The notes under the pieces: generated by a model
Databases searched by the model: none
The model's input: the letters and a program-made list of their open reading frames with translations, nothing else
What the model was told of the DNA's origin: nothing
In this document: piece after piece, positions 30,787 to 39,900 of the stretch
Layout: every line of letters begins with the position of its first letter
Numbering within the stretch: position 1 is the first letter of the stretch
Program-made: the position numbers and the translations under genes
IMG/VR virus record: IMGVR_UViG_3300029787_004704
Coordinates: 43,869-107,868 of that record
Origin: a virus
Strand: one strand, 5' to 3'
DNA: 64,000 bases

Positions 30787-33700
30787 ATGGCATTAACATC
30801 ACCAGGAGTAGAGGTATCCGTAGTAGACGAAAGTTTTTACGTCCCCGGTATACCAGGAGCAGTACCACTAGTTGTAGTTGCAACTGCTCAAGACAAAACA
30901 TCAGGTACAGGTAGCGGCACAGCATCTGGTACACTGAGCGGCAACGCAAACGAAATATTTTTAATATCGTCACAGAGAGAATTAACTCAAACGTTTGGCG
31001 ATCCAACATTTTACACAGACGCATCAGGAACACCTATACAAGGTTATGAACTGAATGAATATGGCCTCCAAGCGGCTTACTCCTTCCTTGGAATTGCCAA
31101 CAGAGCGTTTGTGATTAGAGCGAACATTGACACTTCAGAATTAACCGGATCAGCAGATGCACCTGGTGGCACACCTAATGATGGTTTTTATTGGTTAGAC
31201 CTAGCAAGTACAAACTGGGGAATCAAAGAGTGGAGTGAATCAACACAATCATTTACATCAAAAACACCAATCTTTATCACATCAACTGATGATGTGACTG
31301 GTTCACCTGCGGCACCTATTGCGGCAAAAGGATCAATTGGTGATTACGCGATTGTGGCAACAAATCCTTTCAATAGATTATTTTACAAAACAAGATCAAA
31401 CACTTGGGTAAGAGTTGGATCAGCTGATTCAGCTACAAAAGATGCATCATGGTCATCATCACATCCGATAGTGACAGGAACAGCAACGAATCCGACAATA
31501 ACAAATTCAGAATCAGTTACAATTAACGGAAGCACTGTTTCATCACTAGGTACAACTGTGGCAACATTTGCATCAGCAATTAACAGTGAAGGCATTGAAG
31601 GTGTACAAGCGGCAGCTGTCGATGGAAAACTAGAAATATATGCGATTCCAGTAGCGTCAGGCGGAGACTCATCATCTTTGGCAGTAGGTGCTGTTGAATT
31701 AGATGAAGCTTCAGGAACACCTTTTGCAGATGCCGGAATAGCAGTAGGCACAGCAAACAGATTGTTTCCACCAAAAGTTTTCATAGGAACACACACTGAA
31801 GACTTTGGTTTCAGATCTGGAGATACTAGATCAAGACCAAGTGGATCTGTTTGGATACAACAAACAGCACCAAACAGTGGAGCAACCATATCAGTTAAAA
31901 AATATTCAGAAACTAATGGACAATTTGAATCAGTAAATGCACCTGTGTTTAAAACACACGAACAGGCATTACAACAACTTGATAAAGCAGGTGGCGGTTC
32001 AAACCTTACAGTGAATGATGTAATGGTACAAGTTAACACTACTGAAGATGAATGGGGCGATTCAACTAGAGATTCAGGCGAATTGATAGATTATGTTTTA
32101 TTCAGAAGAGCAGTTGGAATTGGATCAAAAACAAATATTACCTCAAATAAAATTACAACAAAAGCATCTGCAATTACAGCCACTGGTACTGTACGTATGG
32201 CAGAGACTATGGTCAACAATGCTACACAAACAAACAGTCTTTCAAATTTATTAAATGAAAAAACTGTAAGTGTAAGTGGTACAGATGCTGATGATGTTGT
32301 AGCTGGAATACAAGCGGCAGGATTTAAACATGTGTCAGCATCATATGACGCGACTACAAAAAGAATCACTGTATCCCATGACAAAGGTGGAAACATTTAC
32401 TTTACAGATACTTCCAACAATCCAATGGGTGACTTAGGATTTAATTCTACATTTGCAAACACTTACGGTGACAACACAAGCCTAAGTGCAGAGAAAATTG
32501 CAAACTTGTACACAGCGCCAACAGGTGACAAAGATGACTATTCAACAATCACAAGTAGTGATGGATTTTCATTTGTGGCATCCAATTGGCAACCAGTACA
32601 AAACACACCAGACTCAGGCACTACTTACACAGCAATACAAAGTGTAAATGAGCCATCAAAAGATCCGGCTAACAATCAACTTTGGTACAATACAACTGTT
32701 GATGAAGTAGATATTTTGATACATGATGGATCAGCATGGACAGGATACCAAAACGTATCATCAGATGCTAGAGGATTCAATTTAGCAAATACAGATCCAA
32801 AAGGTCCACAGGTTGTTGCAACTGAACCAACTACACAGTCAGATGGTACAGCACTAGTAGACGGCGATCTTTGGTTGAATACATCAGATTTAGAAAATTA
32901 TCCAAAACTTTACAGATATGATTCATCACAAGATAATGGGCAAGAGTGGGTGTTAATTGACAACACAGACCAATCAGGACAGGACGGAATACTGTTTGCA
33001 GACTTTAGATTCCATACAGATCAATCTAAAGATGTAGTAACTGAAGAGTCTTTGATTACTGACTTGTTAACATCAACTTACACTGATATTGATGCACCAA
33101 CATCGGCTTTATATCCAAAAGGAATGTTAGGATTTAATCTAAGACGTTCTGGATACAATGTTGCTAGATTCAAAAAAGATTACTTCACAAGAACTAACTT
33201 TGCAAGTGTTGTAACATATCCAGATCTACCTACAGAAAAAGATGCATGGGTTTCTGAATCACCATTGAAAACAAATGGTGCACCAAACATGGGTAGGAAG
33301 GCACAGAGAGCAGTTGTTGTAGAAGCATTGAAATCAACAGTAGCATCTACCACAGCACTAAGAGAAGAACAAAGAGAATTTAACTTGTTGGCAGCTCCGG
33401 CGTATCCAGAGTTAATTCAAGATTTAGAAACTCTTAATGCAGACAGAAAAGACACAGCATTTGTTGTTGGAGATACTCCATTCAGATTAGAAGCAACTTC
33501 AACTGCGGTTACAAACTATGCAAACAACACAGCAGGTGCGGCAGACAACGGAGAAGATGGACTGTTAACTACAGATTCATTCACTGGCGTTTATTATCCT
33601 TCAGGATTTACAACTGCTAACAGCGGTGAATCAGTTGCTGTTCCGGCTTCACACATGATGCTGAGAACGATTGCATTTAATGACCAAGTAGCATTTCCAT

Positions 33701-34230
33701 GGTTTGCACCAGCAGGTATAAGACGTGGTAAAGTTGACAATGCATCATCAGTTGGATTTATTAACTCTGAAGGTGAGTTTGAAACTACACAGGTGTCAAA
33801 TGGATTGAGAGATTCACTTTACAGTGTAAACATTAACCCAATATCATTTGTGACAGGTGCAGGACTTACTGTATTTGGACAAAAAACAAGACAACTTACA
33901 GCATCAGCACTTGACAGAGTGAATGTTGCTAGACTAGTTGCATTTGTTAGATTGAACTTAGATAAAATTGCAAGACCATTTATCTTTGAACCAAATGATA
34001 CACTTACTAGAAATGAAATCAAACAATCAGTTGAGTCATTCTTGTTAGAATTAACTTCACAGAGAGCATTGTTTGACTTTGCTGTTGTGTGTGATGAAAC
34101 TAACAACACACCTGGCAGAATTGATAAGAATGAATTGTATGTTGATGTAGCCATAGAGCCAGTCAAAGCAGTTGAGTTTATCTTCATTCCAGTAAGATTG
34201 AAAAACACAGGAGAAATTGGCGCCCTTTAG
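30787..34230 (+). CDS. 18: Tail sheath protein gp18, enlarged
   Basis: A 1147-residue sheath protein (T4 gp18 is 659). The N-terminus ALTSPGVEVSVVDES and C-terminal segments (NVARLVAFVRLNLDKIARPF, RNEIKQSVESFLLEL, VYVDVAIEP-like DVAIEPVKAVEFIFIPVRLK) are conserved sheath core. The middle (about residues 140-720) is a long insertion, rich in Ser/Thr/Asp, with repeated NQLWYNTT / GDLWLNTS-type beta units. That part should lie on the outer surface of the sheath and be dispensable for contraction; this is inferred. The first gene of the tail tube/sheath operon, with AAGGAG Shine-Dalgarno and a late element upstream. Confidence 0.93.
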   Translation: MALTSPGVEVSVVDESFYVPGIPGAVPLVVVATAQDKTSGTGSGTASGTLSGNANEIFLISSQRELTQTFGDPTFYTDASGTPIQGYELNEYGLQAAYSFLGIANRAFVIRANIDTSELTGSADAPGGTPNDGFYWLDLASTNWGIKEWSESTQSFTSKTPIFITSTDDVTGSPAAPIAAKGSIGDYAIVATNPFNRLFYKTRSNTWVRVGSADSATKDASWSSSHPIVTGTATNPTITNSESVTINGSTVSSLGTTVATFASAINSEGIEGVQAAAVDGKLEIYAIPVASGGDSSSLAVGAVELDEASGTPFADAGIAVGTANRLFPPKVFIGTHTEDFGFRSGDTRSRPSGSVWIQQTAPNSGATISVKKYSETNGQFESVNAPVFKTHEQALQQLDKAGGGSNLTVNDVMVQVNTTEDEWGDSTRDSGELIDYVLFRRAVGIGSKTNITSNKITTKASAITATGTVRMAETMVNNATQTNSLSNLLNEKTVSVSGTDADDVVAGIQAAGFKHVSASYDATTKRITVSHDKGGNIYFTDTSNNPMGDLGFNSTFANTYGDNTSLSAEKIANLYTAPTGDKDDYSTITSSDGFSFVASNWQPVQNTPDSGTTYTAIQSVNEPSKDPANNQLWYNTTVDEVDILIHDGSAWTGYQNVSSDARGFNLANTDPKGPQVVATEPTTQSDGTALVDGDLWLNTSDLENYPKLYRYDSSQDNGQEWVLIDNTDQSGQDGILFADFRFHTDQSKDVVTEESLITDLLTSTYTDIDAPTSALYPKGMLGFNLRRSGYNVARFKKDYFTRTNFASVVTYPDLPTEKDAWVSESPLKTNGAPNMGRKAQRAVVVEALKSTVASTTALREEQREFNLLAAPAYPELIQDLETLNADRKDTAFVVGDTPFRLEATSTAVTNYANNTAGAADNGEDGLLTTDSFTGVYYPSGFTTANSGESVAVPASHMMLRTIAFNDQVAFPWFAPAGIRRGKVDNASSVGFINSEGEFETTQVSNGLRDSLYSVNINPISFVTGAGLTVFGQKTRQLTASALDRVNVARLVAFVRLNLDKIARPFIFEPNDTLTRNEIKQSVESFLLELTSQRALFDFAVVCDETNNTPGRIDKNELYVDVAIEPVKAVEFIFIPVRLKNTGEIGAL

Positions 34231-34262
34231 AAAGGCGTAACAAGAATAATACTATAGAGCAT

Positions 34263-34270
34263 AGTAAATA
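34263..34270 (+). promoter_or_regulatory. Late element AGTAAATA upstream of gp19
   Basis: It leaves a 20-base leader with AGGAG before the gp19 ATG, so it is of the leadered class. Confidence 0.5.
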
Positions 34271-34290
34271 CAATTAGGAGAAAAAACAAA

Positions 34291-34911
34291 ATGGCAATAT
34301 CAACACTTTCAAAGTTTACAGTACCTTTAGCAAGTAACCAGTCTTCAAATACGCAAGGCTTGTTAATGCCAAAATTACAATATCGCTTTAGGGTGATACT
34401 TGAAGGATTTGGTGTGTCAACTCCTAGATCAGAACTTACTAAGCAAGTTGTAGATGTTACAAGACCTAACATTACTTTTGACCAAATCACACTTGATGTT
34501 TACAATTCAAGAGTGTACATGGCAGGTAAACACACTTGGGATCCAATTACTCTTAATGTAAGAGATGATGTCAACAACGAAGTTACAAAACTTGTTGGTG
34601 AGCAATTACAGAAACAATTTGATTTCTTTGAACAATCATCTGCCGCTTCTGGTATTGATTACAAATTCACAGGTAGAATAGAAATGCTAGACGGTGGTAA
34701 CGGTGCCGACACAGTAAACGTTCTAGAAACTTATGAATTATATGGTTGTTACCTAGACAACGTTCAATATGGAACAATGGCATATGCTACTTCAGAGCCT
34801 GTACAGATTACAATGTCAATCAGATATGACAATGCAATCCAAACTCCAAGAGGATCAGGCGTTGGAGCAGACGTGGCTAGAACACTTGGAACTGCTGTAA
34901 CAGGCGGTTAA
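34291..34911 (+). CDS. 19: Tail tube protein gp19
   Basis: A 206-residue tail tube protein (T4 gp19 is 163). LMPKLQYRFRVILEGFG, TKQVVDVTRPNITFDQITLDVYNSR, WDPITLNVRDDVNN and GRIEMLDG..NVLETYELYGCYLDNVQYG follow the family's beta-barrel order. It polymerises into the inner tube through which DNA passes. AGGAG lies 10 bases before the ATG. It is placed directly after the sheath, as in all T4-like phages. Confidence 0.93.
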   Translation: MAISTLSKFTVPLASNQSSNTQGLLMPKLQYRFRVILEGFGVSTPRSELTKQVVDVTRPNITFDQITLDVYNSRVYMAGKHTWDPITLNVRDDVNNEVTKLVGEQLQKQFDFFEQSSAASGIDYKFTGRIEMLDGGNGADTVNVLETYELYGCYLDNVQYGTMAYATSEPVQITMSIRYDNAIQTPRGSGVGADVARTLGTAVTGG

Positions 34912-34933
34912 TAAACCACCCACATCTTAAGTC

Positions 34934-34941
34934 AATAAATA
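34934..34941 (+). promoter_or_regulatory. Late element AATAAATA, 6 bases before ATG
   Basis: Precedes the gp54-like gene, no Shine-Dalgarno site, leaderless type. Confidence 0.6.
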
Positions 34942-34947
34942 TCTTAT

Positions 34948-36306
34948 ATGAACTTTAGACAGTTATTTCTTGACCAGTTAGTCAACGGCGATACCATGAA
35001 GGATTACAAACATGCGGCTCGCTTGTACCTTGATGAAGCGTTCAGACTGTCACCAAAAAATAGATTCTTATATCATGTAGTATTCAACATCAATCCTTTA
35101 GCCGCAGGCAACATGCTCAACAGAGCAAAAGGAGAGCAGATTGAACTAGGTATGCTTGTTAAAAGTGTTGATTTGCCTGCTTATCAGTTTAATGTTGAAA
35201 TGAAAAATCAATACAACTATAAAAACTATGTGCAGACTGGAATTACCTATGAGCCAGTGACAATGACACTTCATGATGACATGGGTGATGTTGCAACAGC
35301 ATTTTTTAAATCATATTATCAACATTATATGACTGATACATTACATCAACAAGGTGAATACAACGCAATAAAATTCGATAACAAGAATACACCCGAGCCT
35401 GCCGCAGGTAGATGGGGTATGGACAACGGCGAGGACGAAAGATTTTTAAATTCTATTTCAATCTTTCAATTGCATAGACAGAGATTTACAGAATTTAGAT
35501 TGATGAATCCAATTATAAATGATTATAGAAATGGTTCGATGGATCAAGCTGATGGTGGAGGTATATCTGAACAATCCTTTAGTGTGTCTTATTCTGGTGT
35601 GCTAATTGAAGCAGGTGCAGTGCGTAGAGACAACCCACAAGGGTTTGCAGTATTACATTACGATCGTTCACCTTCACCTATTTCACCACTAGGTGGCGGT
35701 ACTGATTCTATATTTGGATCAGGTGGTGTGTTAGCAGGAATTTCTACAGCATTTGGATTAGCCAAGTCAGGCAATTTTTTAGGTGCATTGTTATCTGGAG
35801 TAACTACATACAAAACTATTAAACGTGGCAAAGCAACCCGCGGAGTCAAAGAAGAAATATTTGGACTTGCTGGTACTTTTCTAACCGGAGCTGTAAACAA
35901 TCTAGGAGCAACCAGTAGGCCGGGAGTACAGTTCCCCAAAGACACAAGAAAAAGAAGACGCACAGCATTACCTATTGATTCTCAATTGAACAACGTAATC
36001 AAACAAAATACAACAAAGAAAACAGATAAAGAAATATTCTTAGCAGGCAATCAAGTAGCTGATTATTTGTCTTTAGACACCAATGCAAAATTAAAATTTG
36101 CAAAATTTGAAACTTTTAGACGTGACGTAAATGTAGATGTGTCGTCTGTAGATGCAGAATGGAAAAAACTTTCAACTGAACAACAAAATAATTACTTGGA
36201 ATTAACTCCAAATGAAGCAAAAAAACTTGTCAAAGATGGATCGCTAGTATACAAAGTATCCAAACAAAAATATAATGCTGTAATATCACAGCAAGGAAAC
36301 ACCTAA
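34948..36306 (+). CDS. Baseplate-tail tube protein, gp54/gp48-like
   Basis: A 452-residue protein. Residues ~35-220 look like the tail-tube fold also found in gp19, gp48 and gp54: RFLYHVVFNINPLA, LVKSVDLPAYQFNVE, GITYEPVTMTLHDDMGD, and SVSYSGVLIEAGAVRRDN. The last segment is near the AGAVDR of T4 gp54. A Gly/Ala-rich hydrophobic region (about 250-295) and a basic, disordered C-terminus follow. gp48 and gp54 cap the baseplate and start tube polymerisation; position after gp19 and the fold favour gp54-like, but gp48 cannot be excluded. The next gene starts on its stop codon (overlap of one base). Confidence 0.6.
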   Translation: MNFRQLFLDQLVNGDTMKDYKHAARLYLDEAFRLSPKNRFLYHVVFNINPLAAGNMLNRAKGEQIELGMLVKSVDLPAYQFNVEMKNQYNYKNYVQTGITYEPVTMTLHDDMGDVATAFFKSYYQHYMTDTLHQQGEYNAIKFDNKNTPEPAAGRWGMDNGEDERFLNSISIFQLHRQRFTEFRLMNPIINDYRNGSMDQADGGGISEQSFSVSYSGVLIEAGAVRRDNPQGFAVLHYDRSPSPISPLGGGTDSIFGSGGVLAGISTAFGLAKSGNFLGALLSGVTTYKTIKRGKATRGVKEEIFGLAGTFLTGAVNNLGATSRPGVQFPKDTRKRRRTALPIDSQLNNVIKQNTTKKTDKEIFLAGNQVADYLSLDTNAKLKFAKFETFRRDVNVDVSSVDAEWKKLSTEQQNNYLELTPNEAKKLVKDGSLVYKVSKQKYNAVISQQGNT

Positions 36307-36734
36307 TGGCGTATAGATCAGCAACACCAGGAGACACATCATCATCTACAGCGGCAAAATCTTTAAGTAATTTAGGTGTAACAACAGCAACAGGCACAGA
36401 AGCCACAGTTCAATTTTTATCTGGAATAGGAGAAGAGAAAGTAGAACTTAATGCTGGAGAATATGATGCGGCTGTGGCATTTTTTGAAAACAGAGATTAC
36501 GACAGATTAGCGGCAGAGTCAATTGCATATGTGTTGATGCGTCAAGCAAAAATAGATAATGTAAACGTATTCAAAATATTAGACACCCTAGAAGCACAAG
36601 CATCCAAAGATCCTGTGACTCTTAACAATCTTGTTGGAGAAATATTAAACCTAAACAGATTTAAAACGTCAATCCTTGGATATAAATCTGCTGGTCCACA
36701 AAACACATTGGCAAAAAGAAACATCAAGGCATAA
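36306..36734 (+). CDS. Hypothetical tail/neck-associated protein
   Basis: A 142-residue protein with a Ser/Thr-rich N-terminus and a helical body (YDAAVAFFENRDYDRLAAES, IAYVLMRQAKIDNVNVFKIL, NNLVGEILNLNRFKTSILGY). The order of these segments looks conserved-protein-like, but I cannot name the family. It is translationally coupled to the gp54-like gene (TAATG) and 3 bases before gp4, so a structural or assembly role in tail or head completion is likely. Confidence 0.6.
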   Translation: MAYRSATPGDTSSSTAAKSLSNLGVTTATGTEATVQFLSGIGEEKVELNAGEYDAAVAFFENRDYDRLAAESIAYVLMRQAKIDNVNVFKILDTLEAQASKDPVTLNNLVGEILNLNRFKTSILGYKSAGPQNTLAKRNIKA

Positions 36735-36737
36735 TGT

Positions 36738-37160
36738 ATGGCACGTTGGGCACAAGGATTATATCAGCCTAAGCATGTTGACAAATATATAGGAAAAAAA
36801 ACTCCTAGATACAGATCATCATGGGAATGGGCATTTATGAATTTTTGTGACAACAATCCTTCGGTAATGCAGTGGGCGTCGGAGTCAATTCAAATTCCTT
36901 ATAGACATCCACTCACAGGCAAGAACACAATTTATGTGCCTGACTTTTTTATTGTGTATAATAGTAAAAACAAAAAAAGAATTGCCGAATTGATCGAAGT
37001 TAAACCTAATAATCAAGCAAAGTTAGAAAATATCGGAAAGAATATACAAAACCAAGCGGCATATATTGTGAATAAAGCCAAATGGGAAGCCGCAGGTAAA
37101 TGGTGCAAGAACAAAGGCATTCGTTTCCGCATACTGACCGAGAGTGATATCTTTAAATAG
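36738..37160 (+). CDS. 4: Head completion protein gp4
   Basis: A 140-residue protein of the T4 gp4 family (T4: 150). YRSSWEWAFMNFCDNNPSV (Glu30), IQIPYRHPLTGK, then YVPDFFIVY and ELIEVKP give a PD-(D/E)xK-type nuclease set with Asp69, Glu87 and Lys89. gp4 finishes the packaged head before tail joining. The C-terminal IRFRILTESDIF is also typical. It is followed 4 bases later by gp16, so head completion and packaging genes are cotranscribed. Confidence 0.92.
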   Translation: MARWAQGLYQPKHVDKYIGKKTPRYRSSWEWAFMNFCDNNPSVMQWASESIQIPYRHPLTGKNTIYVPDFFIVYNSKNKKRIAELIEVKPNNQAKLENIGKNIQNQAAYIVNKAKWEAAGKWCKNKGIRFRILTESDIFK

Positions 37161-37164
37161 ACAG

Positions 37165-37680
37165 ATGACGAAAAAACTTGAAGAAATATTTGATCTTGAA
37201 CAGGACAGTACGTCTCAAACTGCAGATGATATGCGTGAATCATTAGAAGTTGAACAAGCTGAAAAAGATAATGCTGAAGCAGATATAATGATTAGAGAAA
37301 AAGTTGCAGTTGATAAGATTGATGCCGCACTACCACAGGTAGGTGGGTTGGAAGATGACAAAGAGATCGATGAGTATGCACAAGAATCCTTTCAAGCATA
37401 CAAAGATTTAATGGACCTGGGCATGAATATTGAACCTAGGTTAGCAGGACGTATTATGGAAGTTGCTTCAAGCATGATGAATAATGCTATTACGGCAAAA
37501 AATTCAAAAATTGACAAAAAATTGAAAATGATTGAACTGCAACTGAAAAAAGAGAAGTTGGATCAAGGAAAACCTGAAGAAGAAGTAGTATCGGGCACAG
37601 GATCAGTGGTTGCAGACCGTAACGAACTGATCAAACAGATCCTAGCGAACAAACCTCAAGATGACAAGGAAGATAAATAA
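37165..37680 (+). CDS. 16: Terminase small subunit gp16
   Basis: A 171-residue, acidic, helical protein. The central YAQESFQAYKDLMDLGMNIE, RLAGRIMEVASSMM and AITAKNSKIDKKLKMIELQL segments match the oligomerisation helices of T4 gp16 (164 residues). gp16 recognises DNA ends and regulates gp17. The frame is open from a GTG at 37144, but that lies inside gp4; the ATG at 37165, 4 bases after the gp4 stop, is chosen. GATAAATA at its end begins the next transcript. Confidence 0.85.
   Translation: MTKKLEEIFDLEQDSTSQTADDMRESLEVEQAEKDNAEADIMIREKVAVDKIDAALPQVGGLEDDKEIDEYAQESFQAYKDLMDLGMNIEPRLAGRIMEVASSMMNNAITAKNSKIDKKLKMIELQLKKEKLDQGKPEEEVVSGTGSVVADRNELIKQILANKPQDDKEDK
37672..37679 (+). promoter_or_regulatory. 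Late element GATAAATA, 7 bases before ATG
   Basis: It overlaps the gp16 stop codon region and precedes the 37687 gene without a Shine-Dalgarno site. Confidence 0.55.
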
Positions 37681-37686
37681 TATAGT

Positions 37687-38280
37687 ATGAAAACATTCAG
37701 AGAACTATTAGCCGAATCAACTAAAACTTATGCAGTCCGTGTAAAGATTGCAGGCGACTTACCAGAAGCATTTGAGAAAAAGTTTAAAGACTACATGACA
37801 AAGTATGAAGTAGTTGAATTCAAGAAGGTTGGAAGCACGCCAGTACAAGAACACCCACATGAATTTCCAAGAATAAAAAATAAAGAAGTAGCAATATTTG
37901 ATGTTGAAACATCTTATCCTATGTCATTCCCGCAACTTGAAGGCGTACTTGCTGAGCAGTTTGGTTTATCATTGGATCATGTTAAAGTAAAGCATCCAGC
38001 AGACGTAACAGAAATTATGCCTGATGACGAAGGTGAGTATGAATCAAAGTTAATGGATAATGAATACAAAGATTCTCCAAAAACAGAACCAACTTTTGGA
38101 GATGAGTACAACATGAGTCTGTTTAAAGAATTAATGAAGGATCGCTCAGAACAATCTGCAACGCAAGAAGCAGGCAAACTAATAAGCATGGGTGATGAGC
38201 AAGGCGAAACACTGTTAAAACGTGAAGACAAGAATCCAGAAGGTGTACAAGCTGGATCAATCACAAGACACTCCAAATAA
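37687..38280 (+). CDS. Putative internal head protein with T4-like capsid-targeting sequence
   Basis: A 197-residue protein that starts MKTFRELLAESTK. T4 internal proteins start MKTYQEFIAEA, a 10-residue capsid-targeting sequence cut by gp21 after Glu10. Here length, Lys2, Thr3, aromatic 4, Glu6, Ala9 and Glu10 agree, and L-A-E fits the gp21 site. Residues ~15-95 look like a compact alpha-beta domain (TYAVRVKIAGDLPEAFEKKF, VAIFDVETSYPMSF, LSLDHVKVKHPADV), similar in pattern to ferredoxin-like folds. The rest is acidic and flexible. It sits between the two terminase genes. I infer packaging in the head, and possible injection with the DNA. Function in the host is unknown. Confidence 0.6.
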   Translation: MKTFRELLAESTKTYAVRVKIAGDLPEAFEKKFKDYMTKYEVVEFKKVGSTPVQEHPHEFPRIKNKEVAIFDVETSYPMSFPQLEGVLAEQFGLSLDHVKVKHPADVTEIMPDDEGEYESKLMDNEYKDSPKTEPTFGDEYNMSLFKELMKDRSEQSATQEAGKLISMGDEQGETLLKREDKNPEGVQAGSITRHSK

Positions 38281-38285
38281 TCCAC

Positions 38286-38293
38286 AGTAAATA
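38286..38293 (+). promoter_or_regulatory. Late element AGTAAATA, 5 bases before gp17 ATG
   Basis: Gap CAGGT, no Shine-Dalgarno site. Confidence 0.55.
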
Positions 38294-38298
38294 CAGGT

Positions 38299-39879
38299 AT
38301 GGGACAAAGTTTACAAGGTAATCTCACCAAAAAAGCACACACTAAGCAAAAGTTTACTGAAGAACACATTCTTGAACTGAACAAGTGTATAGATCCTAAG
38401 TCTGGTCCTTTGTATTTCTTACAAAATTACTGTATGATACAACATCCTACAAAAGGTTCTATGAAATTTGATATGTTCAAGTATCAACAAGGATTAGTAG
38501 ACACCTATCACAACAATAGATTTGCTATTGCTATGTTACCGAGACAAACAGGCAAAACAACTTGTGCGGCCGCTTACCTAATATGGTATGCTATGTTTGT
38601 GCCTGACTCACAAATACTGATAGCGGCACATAAATTTACTGGTGCTCAAGATATCATGAACAGAGTGAGATTTACATATGAAAACTTACCTGATTTTTTA
38701 CGTGCTGGAGCATATTCATACAACAGAAATACACTTGAGTTTGATAATGGGTCCAGAATCAAAGCAACTACAACTACTGAGAACACTGGTAGGGGTATGT
38801 CACTATCATTAATATATTGTGATGAGTTTGCTTTCGTACAACCACCACTCAAAGCAAAAGAGTTTTGGACTTCATTGGCACCAACACTGGCAACTGGTGG
38901 TAAATGTATAATAACTTCTACACCTAACTCGGATGAGGATCAATTTGCCCTTATATGGAAAGAAGCAAATAAGAAACTAGATGAATATGGCAACGAAATG
39001 CCTATAGGTAGAAACGGCTTTGCCGCTTTCAAGGCATCTTGGCGAGAACACCCAGATAGGACAGAACAATGGGCAAAAGAAGAACGTGCTAGAATAGGCG
39101 AAGAAAGATTTAGGCGTGAACATGACTGTGAATTCTTAATTTATGACGAAACTTTAATTAAACCAACAAAATTAGCGGACCTCGAAGGCGTAGATCCTAT
39201 TTCACGTCATGGTCATGTACGCTGGTACAAAAAGGTTAAAAAAGGTTGTGCTTATATTGTGTCTTTAGATCCTAGTTTAGGTACAGGCGGAGACTATGGA
39301 GCAATACAAGTTTTTGAATTGCCTACAATGACGCAAGTTGCTGAGTGGCAACATAACAATACTCCGATTCAAGGCCAAATTCGCATCATGAAACAGATGA
39401 TAGACCAAATTGCAGAAGATCTGAAAGGCTTTGGAGTGAGTCAGCCTGAAATTTACTACTCTATTGAAAACAACACCATAGGAGAAGCAGGGTTAATTGC
39501 TATTTCTGACATAGGTGAAGAAAACATACCAGGACAAATGCTGTCTGAGACAGCAAAAAAAGGACATGTACGCAGATTTCGTAAAGGTTACAACACAACA
39601 CACAACTCAAAAATGAGTGCCTGTGCAAAATTCAAACAGATGCTGGAAGGTGACTCAATGAAGATACAATCTAAGAATCTTGTGTCAGAATTAAAGAATT
39701 TTGTTGCATCCGGCAACTCATACAAAGCAAAACCAGGCGAGCATGATGACTTAGTCATGTCTACACTACTTGCTGTGCGTATGGCAAGCACAGTATCTTC
39801 GTGGGATCAGAAACTTTTTGAAAGATTACGTGATTCTGAAGAAGAAATAATGATGCCTATGCCTATTATCATCACTTAA
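38299..39879 (+). CDS. 17: Terminase large subunit gp17
   Basis: A 526-residue packaging motor (T4: 610). The ATPase domain has Walker A PRQTGKTT (81-88) and Walker B LIYCDE (171-176), followed by the SLAPTL and ITSTPN coupling motif. The nuclease domain includes IVSLDPSLGTGGDYGA, YYSIENNTIGEA and the terminal GEHDDLVMSTLLAVRM with the metal-binding acidic residues. It pumps DNA through gp20 and cuts concatemers. A late element lies 5 bases before the ATG. Placement after gp4 and gp16 differs from T4 order (16-17-18-19), since gp18-gp19 here lie upstream. Confidence 0.96.
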   Translation: MGQSLQGNLTKKAHTKQKFTEEHILELNKCIDPKSGPLYFLQNYCMIQHPTKGSMKFDMFKYQQGLVDTYHNNRFAIAMLPRQTGKTTCAAAYLIWYAMFVPDSQILIAAHKFTGAQDIMNRVRFTYENLPDFLRAGAYSYNRNTLEFDNGSRIKATTTTENTGRGMSLSLIYCDEFAFVQPPLKAKEFWTSLAPTLATGGKCIITSTPNSDEDQFALIWKEANKKLDEYGNEMPIGRNGFAAFKASWREHPDRTEQWAKEERARIGEERFRREHDCEFLIYDETLIKPTKLADLEGVDPISRHGHVRWYKKVKKGCAYIVSLDPSLGTGGDYGAIQVFELPTMTQVAEWQHNNTPIQGQIRIMKQMIDQIAEDLKGFGVSQPEIYYSIENNTIGEAGLIAISDIGEENIPGQMLSETAKKGHVRRFRKGYNTTHNSKMSACAKFKQMLEGDSMKIQSKNLVSELKNFVASGNSYKAKPGEHDDLVMSTLLAVRMASTVSSWDQKLFERLRDSEEEIMMPMPIIIT

Positions 39880-39884
39880 ATTCG

Positions 39885-39892
39885 TATAAATA
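39885..39892 (+). promoter_or_regulatory. Late element TATAAATA, 8 bases before ATG
   Basis: A perfect element between gp17 and the membrane protein gene. Confidence 0.65.
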
Positions 39893-39900
39893 CGTATATA

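Noticed and set aside
34221-34240. Imperfect hairpin at the end of gp18 (CGCCCTTT/AAAGGCG)
   Set aside because: It has a bulge and no T run and lies inside the stop region; too weak to call a terminator.
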